DNA from: CS4-C045 sp963844115
Lineage (GTDB): Bacteria > Planctomycetota > Planctomycetia > Pirellulales > UBA7805
Direction of reading: 5' to 3'
Length of the DNA stretch: 64,000 nucleotides
NCBI GenBank assembly: GCA_963844115.1
Contig: CAWJNN010000010.1
Coordinates: forward strand, 1-64,000
The notes under the pieces were generated by a model. That model was given only the letters and a program-made list of their open reading frames with translations, made no database searches and was not told the DNA's origin. The position numbers and the translations under genes were made by a program. This document shows, in pieces, positions 1 through 9,536 of the stretch. The number at the start of each line of letters is the position of its first letter. Within the stretch, counting starts at the first letter, position 1.

Positions 1-543
1 TTATGTTGCTGCTGCTCGACGCCGACGTATTGCTGTCGCGGTTGCCGCCGAAGAAGAAGGCGAAATTGCCCAGCATCGAGATCGCGCCGGCAATGGTCGC
101 GGTGACGGTCATGATCAGCGTGTCGCGGTTCTGGATATGGGCCAGTTCATGCGCCATCACGCCGGCGACTTCCTCGGGCGTCAGGCGGCTGCAGCAGGCC
201 GGTGGTGCGGCGACGGCGGCATTCTCCGGGTTGCGGCCGGTGGCGAAGGCGTTGGGCTGGTCGGATTGTCGATGAGGTAGACCTTCGGCATCGGCAGGCC
301 GGCATGCTTGCGCGAGATCGGCGATCATGCCGTAGAATTCCGGCGCGCGTGCGCTGCGTCGACCTCCTCGGCGTCGTGCATCCGCAGCACCATCTTGTCC
401 GAGTTCCAGTAGGAGAACAGGTTCATGCCGGCCGCGATGACCAGCGCGATCATCATGCCGCCCTGCCCGCCGATCATGTAGCCGACGCCCATGAACAGCG
501 CGGTCATGAACGCCAGCAGCATTGCGGTCTGGACCAGATTCAT
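1..543 (-). pseudogene. htpX: HtpX-like M48 membrane protease, broken, runs off the window
   Basis: Read on the minus strand from 543, the start encodes the two N-terminal membrane helices typical of HtpX (TAMLLAFMTALFMGVGYM, then a second hydrophobic run ending in NLFSYWNSDKMVL). Farther on come the family's NAFATGRNPENAAVA stretch and the zinc motif HELAH (positions about 132-152), followed by the third hydrophobic segment and GGNRD. HtpX is an inner-membrane zinc metalloprotease for quality control of membrane proteins. The reading frame is broken at several points between about 200 and 345 (by eye at least four indels), a density far above the rest of the window. The sequence resembles alphaproteobacterial HtpX rather than a planctomycete protein. 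The gene leaves the window at base 1. Identification is firm; the broken state may be poor sequence at a contig end. Confidence 0.8.
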
Positions 544-651
544 ACCTGTCTCCTTTCGCGTGATCTGTCTCGACCGGCTGGCCGATCGCGACGCTTCGTG
601 CTATAGGATGGGGAGCAGGCCAACGCGTTCAATGTGCCAGAAAGGTCCTTG

Positions 652-872
652 ATGGCCCAGAATACCTCCAAGACAGATGAAGCTTCCGGACCACTCGCCG
701 CGCCCCGGTCGATCTCGCCGCAGGCGCAGCGTGCGCTAGACGAAGCCAAGGCCGGCGCAGCGCGATGGAGGAGCGCATCGCCGCCATGCCGACCGAGCGG
801 GGCGGACGCGGCGGCCAGGAGCCAATTCGCTATGGCGATTGGGAAGTGAAGGGTCTGGCTACGGATTTCTAA
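652..872 (+). pseudogene. DUF1674 (SDHAF4-like) small protein, frameshifted
   Basis: The start at 652 gives MAQNTSKTDEASGPLAAP and a frame that runs to about 760. After a one-base shift a second frame continues as MEERIAAMPTERGGRGG and ends with the DUF1674 signature PIRYGDWEVKG and ATDF before the stop at 870-872. The DUF1674 family is related to succinate dehydrogenase assembly factor 4 and is common in alphaproteobacteria, where I recall it near htpX. Here it is divergent from the htpX fragment, 108 bp away. The shift near 760-770 is either an error or a real mutation. Restoring it gives about 73 residues, a normal family length. Confidence 0.7.
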
Positions 873-911
873 GCGTCCGGCTGCTCGCGCCTTGCAGCCA
901 TGGTACCGAGC

Positions 912-1165
912 GATACGACTATCGGAACACAGTCAGGGCATGCGCTGGAGGCGCTCCAGCAGGAACTGATCAAGCGTCACGCCATGGGTCGGCAGGTCGT
1001 GGTATTGATAGATGAGGCTCACGCAATGCCGGCGGAGTCCATCGAAGAAGTCAGGCGGCTGTCCAACCTTGAGACGGATGACTGCAAGTTGCTCCAACTG
1101 GTGCTGTGCGGCCAGCCAGAACTCGACACGCTGCTCGCAGCCCCCCATCTGCGCCAGGTTCGTGA
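912..1165 (+). pseudogene. ExeA/GspA-type AAA ATPase, internal fragment
   Basis: The frame contains a Walker B-like VVVLIDEAHAM followed by EEVRRLSNLETD and LVLCGQPELDTLL, then LRQVRDR. This run is characteristic of ExeA/GspA-like (and transposition-associated TniB-like) AAA ATPases. The Walker A region that should lie upstream is absent, and after about 1165 the family similarity ends where a piece of IS66 transposase on the other strand begins. It is therefore only an internal fragment of about 85 residues. Its source looks proteobacterial. Confidence 0.65.
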
Positions 1166-1169
1166 CCGG

Positions 1170-1260
1170 CATCTCGTTCCCCAACCTCGCGCTGAAGCTC
1201 GCGGATGATCTGGTGGCAGAGGGCCAAGTCGTCGGGAAGTGGGGCGGCATCCGTGCTCAT
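1170..1260 (-). mobile_element. IS66-family transposase (TnpC) N-terminal fragment
   Basis: On the minus strand from the ATG at 1260 the reading MSTDAAPLPDDLALCHQIIR followed by ELQREVGERD matches the usual opening of IS66 TnpC proteins (LPDDLAxCHxxIREL). Only about 30 residues remain before the sequence turns into the ExeA-like fragment on the opposite strand. It marks a junction between unrelated sequences. No IS ends or other IS66 genes are visible. Confidence 0.5.
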
Positions 1261-1379
1261 GCCCCACAGCGGAACGAAAACCGGCGATCAGGGCAAGAGC
1301 AGTCTGTGACTGGAAAAGGTCGAAAACGCCGAGAATCAGCCGTTTGGCCTGCCCGCGATTTTTTGCTTACATGGGGTGT

Positions 1380-1841
1380 GAACGGTTACCTCTCTACAGC
1401 ATCGCTTGCCAACATCTGGGATATCTTCACGACTGGATAAGGGCAGCCGATGACCTGCTGGCCAACCATTTCATTGACAGTAACGACGCACGGAATATCC
1501 GCTGGCTCGATACTTTCGGACAGCTGATCGGCAACACGGATCGCCATTTTGGGAACTTGACGTTCTACGAGAGCTCAGCGACGTCGTACCAGTTGGCGCC
1601 TGTCTACGACATGCTACCGATGGCCTATGCGCCGCAGGGTACCAGCCTTGTCGATCGTCCCTTCGTCCCATTGCCGCCGCGGGCCGGGAATTTCGAGGTC
1701 TGGAGCCAGGCGGCTGGTCATGCCGTGAACTATTGGCATCGGTTGGCTTCGCTGCAGGAACTGAGCGTAGAGTTTCGCGCTCAATGCGAGGCGAATAGCG
1801 TGGCCGTTGATGCGCTTGCCCGCCAACAACCTTCCCCGTAA
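1380..1841 (+). pseudogene. HipA-like kinase, C-terminal fragment
   Basis: The frame ending at 1841 contains LPLYSIACQHLGYLHDW, then FGQLIGNTDRHFGNLTFYE, then YQLAPVYDMLPMAYAP, the catalytic and metal-binding block of HipA-type serine/threonine kinase toxins (N-T-D-R-H-x-x-N; the D in YDMLP). HipA proteins are about 400 residues; here only about the last 150 are recognisable, and neither the N-terminal HipA domain nor a HipB antitoxin is present. The open frame extends upstream to 1239, but that part overlaps unrelated fragments. It is a decayed or chimeric remnant, not a working toxin-antitoxin pair. Confidence 0.7.
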
Positions 1842-1946
1842 TCGATACATGACGCCAACTTTATTGGCAATGGTACAATCAACCGGACCGACGCTCGATC
1901 TATTGTTTCAATCGGCTGCGACGACGCACAATCGCACGAACGTCTG

Positions 1947-4882
1947 ATGGATCTTATCCGAATACTCAGCTTATTATCGCTGGCCGCGCTTGCGGCCCGA
2001 TCATCCTATGGTGAGCCCCTTTCGCCCGAGCGCGAGCGACAGAGTTTCCAGCTGGCCGATGATGATCTGGTGATTGAATTGGTGGCGAGCGAGCCGGACG
2101 TGGTCAGCCCGGTCGCGATTGCGTGGGATGCCCGTGGCCGGCTGTTCGTGGCCGAGATGATGGGATACCCGGAAACCGGGCGCCGGGGCCGCATCAAACG
2201 ACTCGAAGACACCAACGGCGACGGACAGTACGACAAGGCCATCGTCTTCGCCGACGATCTCGGCTTTCCAACCAGCGTTCTGCCGTACGAGGACGGTGTA
2301 CTCGTTACCGACGCGCCCAACATCCTTTTTCTGCAAGATACGGACGACGACGGAAGTTCGGATAAGGCCACGGTGCTGTGGACAGGATTCCATCCAGGAT
2401 CGCAGCAACTGCGCGCTAACGCCTTGCATTGGGGGCTGGATAATTGGATCTACGGTGCGAATGGACGTTGCGGAGGCGAGATTAGCCAAAGAGATCGGTT
2501 CAAACCGATTTCTATCCGCGGACGCGACTTTCGATTCGATGTCCGACAAAAACAGTTTGAGCCGATTGTGGGGCAGAGCCAGTTCGGTTTGGTCCACGAC
2601 AGTTGGGGCAGACGGTTCCTGTCGTGGAATCAAATCCCGGTACGGCAGGCCGTCATTCCGGAGCCGTACGCCTCGGCGCGCAACGGGCTGGCGGAACATG
2701 CCGTAATCGACTGCGCGGCACCCGACGATGATGGCGCCGTTTTTCCGATCAGTCCGCCGCCGCCTCAATTCAATGTTGAGTCGGCCAACTTCTATAACGC
2801 ACTGTGCGGACTCACGGTCTTTCGGGGCGACGCGCTCGGGCCGGCCTATCACGAAAACGCCTTCGTTTGCGAATCGCTGACCAACCTGGTGACGCGGCGG
2901 ACGTTTGTCGGTGCGGGGCCCGCACTGCAAACGCAGCGTCCCCGCAAGGATCGCGAGTTTCTCGCCGCAAGAGATCCCTGGTTTCATCCGGTTTTTTGTA
3001 CAACCGGACCGGACGGCGCTTTGTACGTGGTCGACTTTTATCGCAAGTACGTCGAACACCCCATCTACGTTGCGTCACAGGAAGTCCAGGCCAGCATAAA
3101 CTGGGACGAGGGTTCGGGGCAGGGTCGCATCTGGCGGATTCGCCGCAAGGATGCCAACGGGCTCCAGGACCGCCGCCAAGGGCAACCGGCGACAACGCCC
3201 ATCGTACAGCTGGTCGAAAATCTGGCGCATCCGGTCGGCTGGTGGCGGGATCAGCGCAGCGGTCGTTAGTGCAGCGTCAGGACTTCACGGCATTGCCCCT
3301 ATTGCGCAAAGCGGTTCGAGACAGCCCTTCACCTTTTCGGCGCCTGCACGGGCTGTGGGTGCTACGCGGCTTAGGGGCGCTCGATGGCGCCACCATCGCC
3401 CACGCACTTACCGACGAACATCCTCGGCTGCGCGAACATGCCTTGCGGCTGGCGGAACGACAGGTCCGATTCAATCCGCAAGTCGAATCCGCCTTTATGA
3501 ACCTGGTCGACGACAAGGATCCTGGCGTGCGATTCCAGCTGGCCCTGTCGTTAGGAGAGATTGAGACAGACGCCGCCTGGCCAGTACTGAAGAAATTAGT
3601 GAAGCGCGATTGCGAGCATTCCTGGATTGCGTTGGCGACACTGAGCGGCGCCGGAGATCGCGTAGATCGAATCGTTCATGAACTCGCCCGCCAGGAAGCG
3701 GAACTTTTACGAGAACCCACGCCCGCTCAGTTTGCATTCTTAAGTCGGTTGGGCGAGTCCTTACTACGCGCTCAGGCAGCCGTGGCACCGGAGAATCGCG
3801 ACGCGCGGCAGAAAATCACGATTCCCGAAAGTGGAGTCGGTCCGCTGGCCGCCGTCGCTTTGTATGCCGGGTTCGTCCACGGAACCGATTCGCTTGGGGA
3901 ATCGCGGGGGCCACTACGAACGATCTTCGCGACCGATAAGAGTAAGGCCGAAGACCTGATCGCCTTCGCGCTAGGGACGTCGAGGGATGACAAACAGCCG
4001 TTGGCCATCCGCGAGGCCGCCGTCGATGTGCTGGGACTTGGCAAAGTGGAGCAGGTTGTTGAACCGCTGATCGCGCTGGTTTCTCCAGATGTTCCTCGTT
4101 CCCTACAGCGCTTGGCCGTGACATCACTGGCGCAGCTGGACGACGCGGACGGCTATCGTCGCCTCTTTAAATCCTGGTCGAACCATACGACCCAGGTACG
4201 TCAACTTATCGTCAAGGGCGCAGTGCTTTCGCGGAGCGCGCGGTTAGCGCTGGCTGAAGCATTGGAGACCAACGTTGTCCATCGGCTGGAGGTGCCGGTC
4301 AGCAGCCATCTGGCACTGATTGCGGGCGCCCAAGGCAGACTGAAAAAACGGCTGTCGCAAGCGCTCGATAGCAACGTGTCTGAAGATCGCGCCAAAGTAG
4401 TCGGGCGTTATCTGCTGGCGGTTGGCAAGGATTCCGTCCACGGAGACCCGCTGCGCGGAGCCGCACTTTTTCGTGAACACTGTCTTAGCTGTCATACCGT
4501 CCTGGGCGTGGGTGGAACCACCGGGCCGAATCTTTCGTCCGTCGGAGGGAAGTCGCCCCAGTCCCTGTTGGTCGATATCCTGGATCCCAGCCGTGAAGTG
4601 GCTCCGAACTACCTGGCCTATCGCGTGGACACAACCGACGGACGGATTATTGTGGGCGTGATCCTCGCCGAAACGGCACGCACCCTGACACTGGGAGTGG
4701 GTGATGATCAACGCGTCACGGTCCAGCACAGCGATGTCGGCAGCATCGTCGCGACGGGCAAGTCGTTCATGGCCGACGGCTTCGAAACGCAACTCAAGGC
4801 ACAAGGGTTGGCCGATGTGATTGCTTTTCTGCGCCAGCCATCCCGCCGCTTGCTAGAGATTAGCGGGTCGAAGGAAGAGTAA
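1947..4882 (+). CDS. PVC-type propeller/HEAT/haem-binding protein (frameshift near 3251)
   Basis: This is a large exported protein of about 978 residues of the planctomycete membrane-bound dehydrogenase plus haem-binding type (TIGR02604 and TIGR02603). A signal peptide covers about residues 1-22. A propeller domain follows (LFVAEMMGYP, FCTTGPDGALYVVDFYR), then HEAT-like repeats over about 3280-4400, and a C-terminal c-type haem motif CLSCH (4481-4495) followed by GTTGPNLSS. The frame is interrupted near 3251: one missing base turns the expected GWWRDTAQRSLV into GWWRDQRSGR and a stop. The second frame continues without further interruption to 4882. These proteins are thought to oxidise sugars or polysaccharide breakdown products in the periplasm; the substrate here is unknown. 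Confidence 0.9.
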
Positions 4883-4904
4883 GAAGAAACGCAGAAACGC
4901 AGAG

Positions 4905-4948
4905 AACGCGGAGTCGTCGTTCTTTGCGTTTGCTGCGCCTCCGCGTTT
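4905..4948. terminator. Inverted repeat between convergent genes
   Basis: A 9-bp perfect inverted repeat (AACGCGGAG at 4905-4913 and CTCCGCGTT at 4940-4948) lies between the stop of the haem protein and the stop of the convergent PIN/TRAM gene. The loop is long (26 nt) and no clear T-run follows, so it is only a possible bidirectional terminator. The surrounding AAACGCAGAGAACGCGGAG phrase is a repeat-like motif and may instead be a dispersed intergenic repeat. Confidence 0.35.
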
Positions 4949-4993
4949 CATGCTTCCGGTGAGTTTGATAAGGCTTTTAGAGCACGCTCAAAA

Positions 4994-6028
4994 CTAAGCG
5001 GCCTCGCTCATCTTGCCGAAGACCATCCGACCGGCGCTGGTCTGCAAGACGCTCGTCACCGTGATGTTCACTTCCTTGTTGATGTGCTCACGAGCCCCTT
5101 CAATAACGATCATCGTTCCGTCATCCAGATAACCAACGCCCTGACCGGTTTCTTCGCCCGCTTTGACAACAAGCACTTCAATCGTCTCGCCGGGCAAGAA
5201 CACCGGTTTCAGCGCATTTGCAATGTCGTTCAAGTTGATGACCCCAACGCCGTGCAACTTGGCGACCTTGTTCAAATTGTAATCGTTGGTGACGACGCAT
5301 CCGTTTAAGTTCTTCGCCAGCAGGACAAGTTTTAAATCGACCGCCTGTCCTGAAAATTCGGGCAGTTCACGGTCATAGATTTGCAGGTCGACGTCCGGGT
5401 TGCTGCGCAAGCGGTTCAAAATGTCCAGACCTCGACGACCGCGTGAACGCCGCAACCGATCCGCGCTGTCGGCGATTCCCTGCAATTCGTTAATCACAAA
5501 CCGCGGCATAATCAGCCGACTATCCAGCACATCGGTCTCGACGACATCCGCAATCCGCCCGTCGATGACCACGCTCGTATCCAGTATGTAGGGCTTTAGC
5601 CCTTTGACTTCTTTGCTGAACTCGACATACGGAATGATAAACCGAAAATCATCTTTGGTTTGTATCAGCACGCTGATACACGCGTAGCACATGCACATAC
5701 CCAGGACCAGCACGATCACGTCGAACAATTTTCCTTCGGTGAAGAGCGGAATCAGCGCCAGACGCAAGACATACGTCAGGAACATCCCAATAATCAGCCC
5801 GAAGTAGACCGCGGTAATAACATCGAGTCGCTTCTTCCGAAACGCCATATCCGCGCCGATGGTCATCAGGCCTAGCAGCAATACGCCGGCAAAAATAAGC
5901 CACAGCATCCAGACCGGCCGATCTTCGATCGTTCGAACTAGCTGCACACCCAGGCCGGCCGCGACCAGGACAAAGACAAATCGCAGGACGACGAGCGCAA
6001 CGCTCTCTATTCGAAACCGTTCAGTCAA
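4994..6028 (-). CDS. YacL-like PIN/TRAM domain membrane protein
   Basis: Four hydrophobic segments (residues about 8-130) precede a PIN nuclease-like domain (LDTSVVIDGRIADV, VINELQGIADSAD, GQAVDLKLVLLAKN, VVTNDYNLN) with the usual acidic residues. A C-terminal TRAM domain follows (GETIEVLVVKAGEETGQGVG, GAREHINKEVNI). The family (YacL type) is membrane-anchored and presumed to act on RNA; its substrate is unknown. An open frame extends back to 6241, which would overlap the dgt stop. I prefer the TTG at 6028, which gives 344 residues, the usual length. A 17-bp tandem duplication sits exactly across this start region. Confidence 0.85.
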   Translation of the reverse strand: MTERFRIESVALVVLRFVFVLVAAGLGVQLVRTIEDRPVWMLWLIFAGVLLLGLMTIGADMAFRKKRLDVITAVYFGLIIGMFLTYVLRLALIPLFTEGKLFDVIVLVLGMCMCYACISVLIQTKDDFRFIIPYVEFSKEVKGLKPYILDTSVVIDGRIADVVETDVLDSRLIMPRFVINELQGIADSADRLRRSRGRRGLDILNRLRSNPDVDLQIYDRELPEFSGQAVDLKLVLLAKNLNGCVVTNDYNLNKVAKLHGVGVINLNDIANALKPVFLPGETIEVLVVKAGEETGQGVGYLDDGTMIVIEGAREHINKEVNITVTSVLQTSAGRMVFGKMSEAA

Positions 6029-6058
6029 GATAGTTTGCCCATCAAGATAGTTTGCCCA
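6025..6058. repeat. Perfect 17-bp tandem duplication at gene start
   Basis: TCAAGATAGTTTGCCCA occurs twice back to back (6025-6041 and 6042-6058). It overlaps the likely TTG start of the PIN/TRAM gene, and because 17 is not a multiple of three it changes what can be read upstream of that start. Confidence 0.9.
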
Positions 6059-6197
6059 ATTAGAGAAACTCGAAACAGGAAAGTGTGACAAGTAGCCGCC
6101 CTTCACGACCACGCGTTCGTCCCATCTTATTCGCGGCACGGGAACGATTCTAGTCCGAGATCCAATTGCCGCTCGTATTTTTCCCAATGTGCGGGCG

Positions 6198-7337
6198 CTA
6201 CGTACTGCTTCCACACAGATCCTGGTAGCGCGCTTCGGCAAATCGGTCCGTCATGCCAGCCAGATAGTCGCAAACGGTCCGTTTCAGGCCTTCGGCATCC
6301 CGACGGGCAAGAAAGGCGGGAGGCAGTTGATCCGGATGCTGCACAAAATGGGAAAACATCTCTGCCAGTTCGTTCTGCGATCGCTGCCGGACCTGCAGCA
6401 CTTGCGGATGCCGGTAAACGCGATCAAACAAGAAGCGCTCGAGCTGCTGCTTCTGTTCCGCCACATCGCCGCTCTGCCCGATCGATCGCGACCCTGCACG
6501 AGCCTGGTTCGAGGATTCAAAATTGGCATGGTGAAGGTTGCCAGCCGAATGCTCCAACAGATCGCTGACCTGCCAGTCGATTAATTCGTGGACCACCCCA
6601 CGACGGAGATCCAAATCGTCCAGGTCGGCGGCACGACTGCGTACTCGCTGAGCGGCGGTGCGCCAGAAGGGTACTTCTAGCAGGTCCTCGACCGTCAACA
6701 GACCAAGCTGCAACGCGTCGTCGGCATCGTGGCTGTCGTAGGCGATGCTGTCTGCCGCGTCGACGACCTGCGCCTCCAAGGACGGCTGCGCGGACGGATT
6801 TTGTTTGCTGGCCCGAAAGAGCTGTCCTTCCAGAACCTCATAACTCAAATTGAGACCTGGAAAATCGGGATAGCGGATCTCCAACAGCTGAACGATCCTC
6901 AGGGCCTGGCGGTTATGCGAAAAACCGTCTTCGCCATCCAATAGTTCGTTCAGCGCATCTTCACCGGCGTGACCAAAAGGCGGGTGGCCGATATCGTGCA
7001 GCAGCGCCATGGCTTCGACCAGGTCTTCATTCAGGCGAAGTGCCCGCGCCACGGTTCGGGCAACCGAAGAAACTTCAAGCGTATGGGTCAGACGCGAGCG
7101 ATGATAGTCGCCCAGTTCGCCGGTAAAAACCTGCGTCTTATGACTTAGACGCCGATACGCGGCGGTGTGAATAATGCGATCTCGATCGCGCTGAAACGGA
7201 CCCCGATACGGATGATTCGGCTCAGGATACTGGCGACCCTGGGCATCCGCGCTGAACACGGCATACGGTGCCAGCAACACACGTTCACGGTGTTCAAACG
7301 TCGCCAAAGCCCGCTGTTCGTTGCTGGCACTATTCAT
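6198..7337 (-). CDS. dgt: dGTPase-like deoxynucleoside triphosphate triphosphohydrolase
   Basis: This is a 379-residue HD-domain protein. The motifs are YRRLSHKTQVF and HTLEVSSVARTVARAL (first His), the central LLHDIGHPPFGHAGEDALN (HD pair), and AADSIAYDSHDADDA farther on. The family cleaves dNTPs to deoxynucleosides and tripolyphosphate and controls nucleotide pools. The length and arrangement match the Dgt-like type 2 subfamily. The ATG at 7337 gives a sensible N-terminus; the SD is weak. It is divergent from scpA, with a strong hairpin between them, and its stop overlaps the longest possible PIN/TRAM frame, one reason for the shorter start of that gene. Confidence 0.9.
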   Translation of the reverse strand: MNSASNEQRALATFEHRERVLLAPYAVFSADAQGRQYPEPNHPYRGPFQRDRDRIIHTAAYRRLSHKTQVFTGELGDYHRSRLTHTLEVSSVARTVARALRLNEDLVEAMALLHDIGHPPFGHAGEDALNELLDGEDGFSHNRQALRIVQLLEIRYPDFPGLNLSYEVLEGQLFRASKQNPSAQPSLEAQVVDAADSIAYDSHDADDALQLGLLTVEDLLEVPFWRTAAQRVRSRAADLDDLDLRRGVVHELIDWQVSDLLEHSAGNLHHANFESSNQARAGSRSIGQSGDVAEQKQQLERFLFDRVYRHPQVLQVRQRSQNELAEMFSHFVQHPDQLPPAFLARRDAEGLKRTVCDYLAGMTDRFAEARYQDLCGSST

Positions 7338-7698
7338 CTCTATTTTCTCTGTATATCTCTGTTTTCGCTGTATATACGCATGGACGGCCGAAACGGATGA
7401 ATCTGGCCCGCAGCTTCAAGTCATTCCGCAGGAGAGGACGACTAAGACCATAGTGTAAATCGTCGCAGCTGTACGCGTAACCGCGTAGGCCTCGAACTAG
7501 CGCAGCGCAGTTCCGGCGGAAAATTGTCGGGAAAACGCTATAGTTGAGCCACCTCCGGCAGACTTCCGAAGTTTGTTATCAAACTTCGGAAGTCTTAATT
7601 CTCCAGCCTAAATGTGCCACGAGCGAAGACAGACTGGTTTGGAGTTTCGGATGGTGGCCTGTTAAGCTGGAAGGTCAATCGTCGACTACCAGTAACAG
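7338..7698. other. Divergent intergenic region dgt/scpA
   Basis: No gene is visible in these 361 bp. It should hold both promoters; I cannot assign a convincing -35/-10 pair. Its one clear structure is the palindrome at 7560-7595. Confidence 0.6.
7560..7595. promoter_or_regulatory. Perfect 16-bp stem, 4-nt loop hairpin
   Basis: AGACTTCCGAAGTTTG (7560-7575) and its exact complement (7580-7595) are separated by TTAT, and TAATT follows. It lies about 100-140 bp upstream of scpA and over 200 bp upstream of dgt. A terminator there would serve neither gene's 3' end, so an operator, a leader attenuator or a small mobile repeat is as likely. Confidence 0.6.
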
Positions 7699-7734
7699 GT
7701 GAATCGCTCGACGCCACGACGGCTTGAATATCTC

Positions 7735-8493
7735 ATGAATTTCAACGTCCAGATTGACATCTTTCGCGGACCCATGGATCTGCTGCTCTATCTCGTCCGC
7801 AAGCACGAGGTCGAGATCACCGACATTCCGATCTGCGCGATCACCGACCAATACCTTGTCCATATGGAGGTGCTGGAGCAACTGGATGTCAATGCCGTTG
7901 GTGACTTCCTGGACCTCGCCAGCAACTTGATCGAGATCAAGTCGCGCATGGTGTTGCCGCGCTGTGGTGAAGAGGAGGGCGAACTGGAAGATCCCCGTCA
8001 GGACCTGGTCCAGAGGCTGCTGGAGTACAAGACATTCCGCGACGCAGCCAGTCTGCTGGACGACCAGAGCCGTGGTTGGCAGCAACATTTCGCTCGGCAA
8101 TCCAATGACCTGCCCCCGCGACCGAGGAATCTGGCGGAACAGCCGATCCACGAGGTCGAACTGTGGGACCTGGTCAGCGCCTTTGGACGCATTCTTCGTG
8201 AACATCAGACTCAGGCACCATCCAATATCGTCTACGACGATACTCCCATCCATGTCTTCATGGAGCGAATTCAGGAGCGCCTGGCGTCCGATGGTCGAGC
8301 TGCATTTTGGCAGTTGTTTGAAGCCGGCATGCACAAGTCCAGTATGATCGGCATCTTTCTCGCGGTGCTTGAACTGGTGCGGCACCACGATGTCACCTTC
8401 GAGCAGACCGATCTGTTCGGCGAAATCTGGCTGTATCCCGGTAAGGATGAGGCACGATCGATCGACGCCTCGTCGGTCGATTACCGAGAGTAG
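7735..8493 (+). CDS. scpA: Segregation and condensation protein A
   Basis: The N-terminus NFNVQIDIFRGPMDLLLYLV, followed by RKHEVEITDIPI and the FLDLASNLIEIKSRMVLPR block, is the hallmark of ScpA, the kleisin that links SMC dimers in chromosome condensation. The C-terminus has the winged-helix segment (FLAVLELVRHHDVTFEQTDLFGEIWLYP). The length is 252 residues from the ATG at 7735; a GTG at 7699 would add 12 residues and cannot be excluded. The partner scpB is not adjacent. It is the first of a rightward run with the RNase Z-like gene and hemW. Confidence 0.93.
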   Translation: MNFNVQIDIFRGPMDLLLYLVRKHEVEITDIPICAITDQYLVHMEVLEQLDVNAVGDFLDLASNLIEIKSRMVLPRCGEEEGELEDPRQDLVQRLLEYKTFRDAASLLDDQSRGWQQHFARQSNDLPPRPRNLAEQPIHEVELWDLVSAFGRILREHQTQAPSNIVYDDTPIHVFMERIQERLASDGRAAFWQLFEAGMHKSSMIGIFLAVLELVRHHDVTFEQTDLFGEIWLYPGKDEARSIDASSVDYRE

Positions 8494-8695
8494 TTCCGCG
8501 TCTGGCATCGCGCTGCTCGCCGTTCGCTCCCTCGAATCGCGAACGTAGCGACGCGATGGTGTGTCGTTGACAGCGTTTGTGTGCCGTCGACAGCGTTGTG
8601 TGTCGTTGCCCAGCATCGATCCCCGTTCCGTATGCCTTCGCGGCAATTTACACTGTTATTGCTGTAGCGGATCACATCGCGGAGATGGAGTGGGA

Positions 8696-9535
8696 ATGGT
8701 CAACAATGCGCCGGTCAAGACACTTACGCACAATAACCTCACGATCGAGGGATATTCGCGCGCCGCGGTTCAGACCTACTGGCGCATTCCTGAACTGAAA
8801 CTGGGGTTCGATTTTGGCGCCCAACCCTGGTCATTCATGGGAACGCCAACCTGGTTCGTGTCGCATTGCCATCTGGATCATGTCGCCGCGCTGCCGATCT
8901 ATGTTGCTCGTCGGCGGATGATGAAGATGGATCCGCCGACCATCTACGTCCCCGAACACTCGCTCGCTTCGATCACGGCCATCCTCAAGCACTTCATGCG
9001 CTTGGATCGCGGGCGTTTGCCGTGTGAGCTATTGCCGGCCGCACCGGGAGACGAGATCAATTTGTCGCGCGAACACGTTGTGACCGTTTCAGCAACGCGG
9101 CACAGCGTGCCCTCGCTGGGCTTTGTCGTTTGGGAACGGCGTCAGAAGTTAAAGGCCGAATATCGTGACTTGAGCGGCAATCAGATTCGCGATATTCGCA
9201 TGTCGGGTAAGCCGGTCACCGACGAACAACGCTGCCCGCGCGTCGCCTATTTGGGCGATAGCGCTCCGCAAGGACTCGATGAATGCCCTGCCATGTTTGA
9301 GGCCGACGTCCTGATCGCCGAAATGACGTTCGTGGCTCCTGGCCATCGCAAGGACAAGATTCATAAGTTCGGTCACATCCACCTGGACGACTTCGTTGAT
9401 CGTAAAGATCGATTCAAGAACAAATTGATTATTGCTTCGCACTTCAGTACCCGCTATCACTCCAAGGCCATCCGCAGTCACGTCGAACGTCGGCTACCCG
9501 ACATGCTGGGCGGGCGGCTGCATCTGTGGCTGTAG
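8696..9535 (+). CDS. RNase Z-like metallo-beta-lactamase-fold hydrolase
   Basis: The 279-residue protein carries SHCHLDHVAALP (HxHxDH zinc motif), LGDSAPQG and LIIASHFSTRYHSKAI near the end, typical of tRNase Z-like MBL hydrolases. It is likely to process tRNA 3' ends or act on a related phosphodiester substrate; the exact substrate is inferred only from the family. The open frame begins at 8561, but the ATG at 8696 follows a purine-rich GGAGATGGAGTGG and gives a compact protein, so it is preferred. Confidence 0.8.
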   Translation: MVNNAPVKTLTHNNLTIEGYSRAAVQTYWRIPELKLGFDFGAQPWSFMGTPTWFVSHCHLDHVAALPIYVARRRMMKMDPPTIYVPEHSLASITAILKHFMRLDRGRLPCELLPAAPGDEINLSREHVVTVSATRHSVPSLGFVVWERRQKLKAEYRDLSGNQIRDIRMSGKPVTDEQRCPRVAYLGDSAPQGLDECPAMFEADVLIAEMTFVAPGHRKDKIHKFGHIHLDDFVDRKDRFKNKLIIASHFSTRYHSKAIRSHVERRLPDMLGGRLHLWL

Positions 9536-9536
9536 C

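Noticed and set aside
1206..1440. Open frame joining the ExeA fragment to downstream DNA
   Set aside because: The downstream part has no family similarity and lies opposite the IS66 start; it is a chance frame across a junction.
1239..1841. Complete HipBA toxin-antitoxin system
   Set aside because: Only the HipA C-terminal region is present, without HipB or the N-terminal domain.
2001..3059. Long open frame on the minus strand opposite the haem protein
   Set aside because: It is a mirror of the real coding frame; composition and lack of motifs show a shadow.
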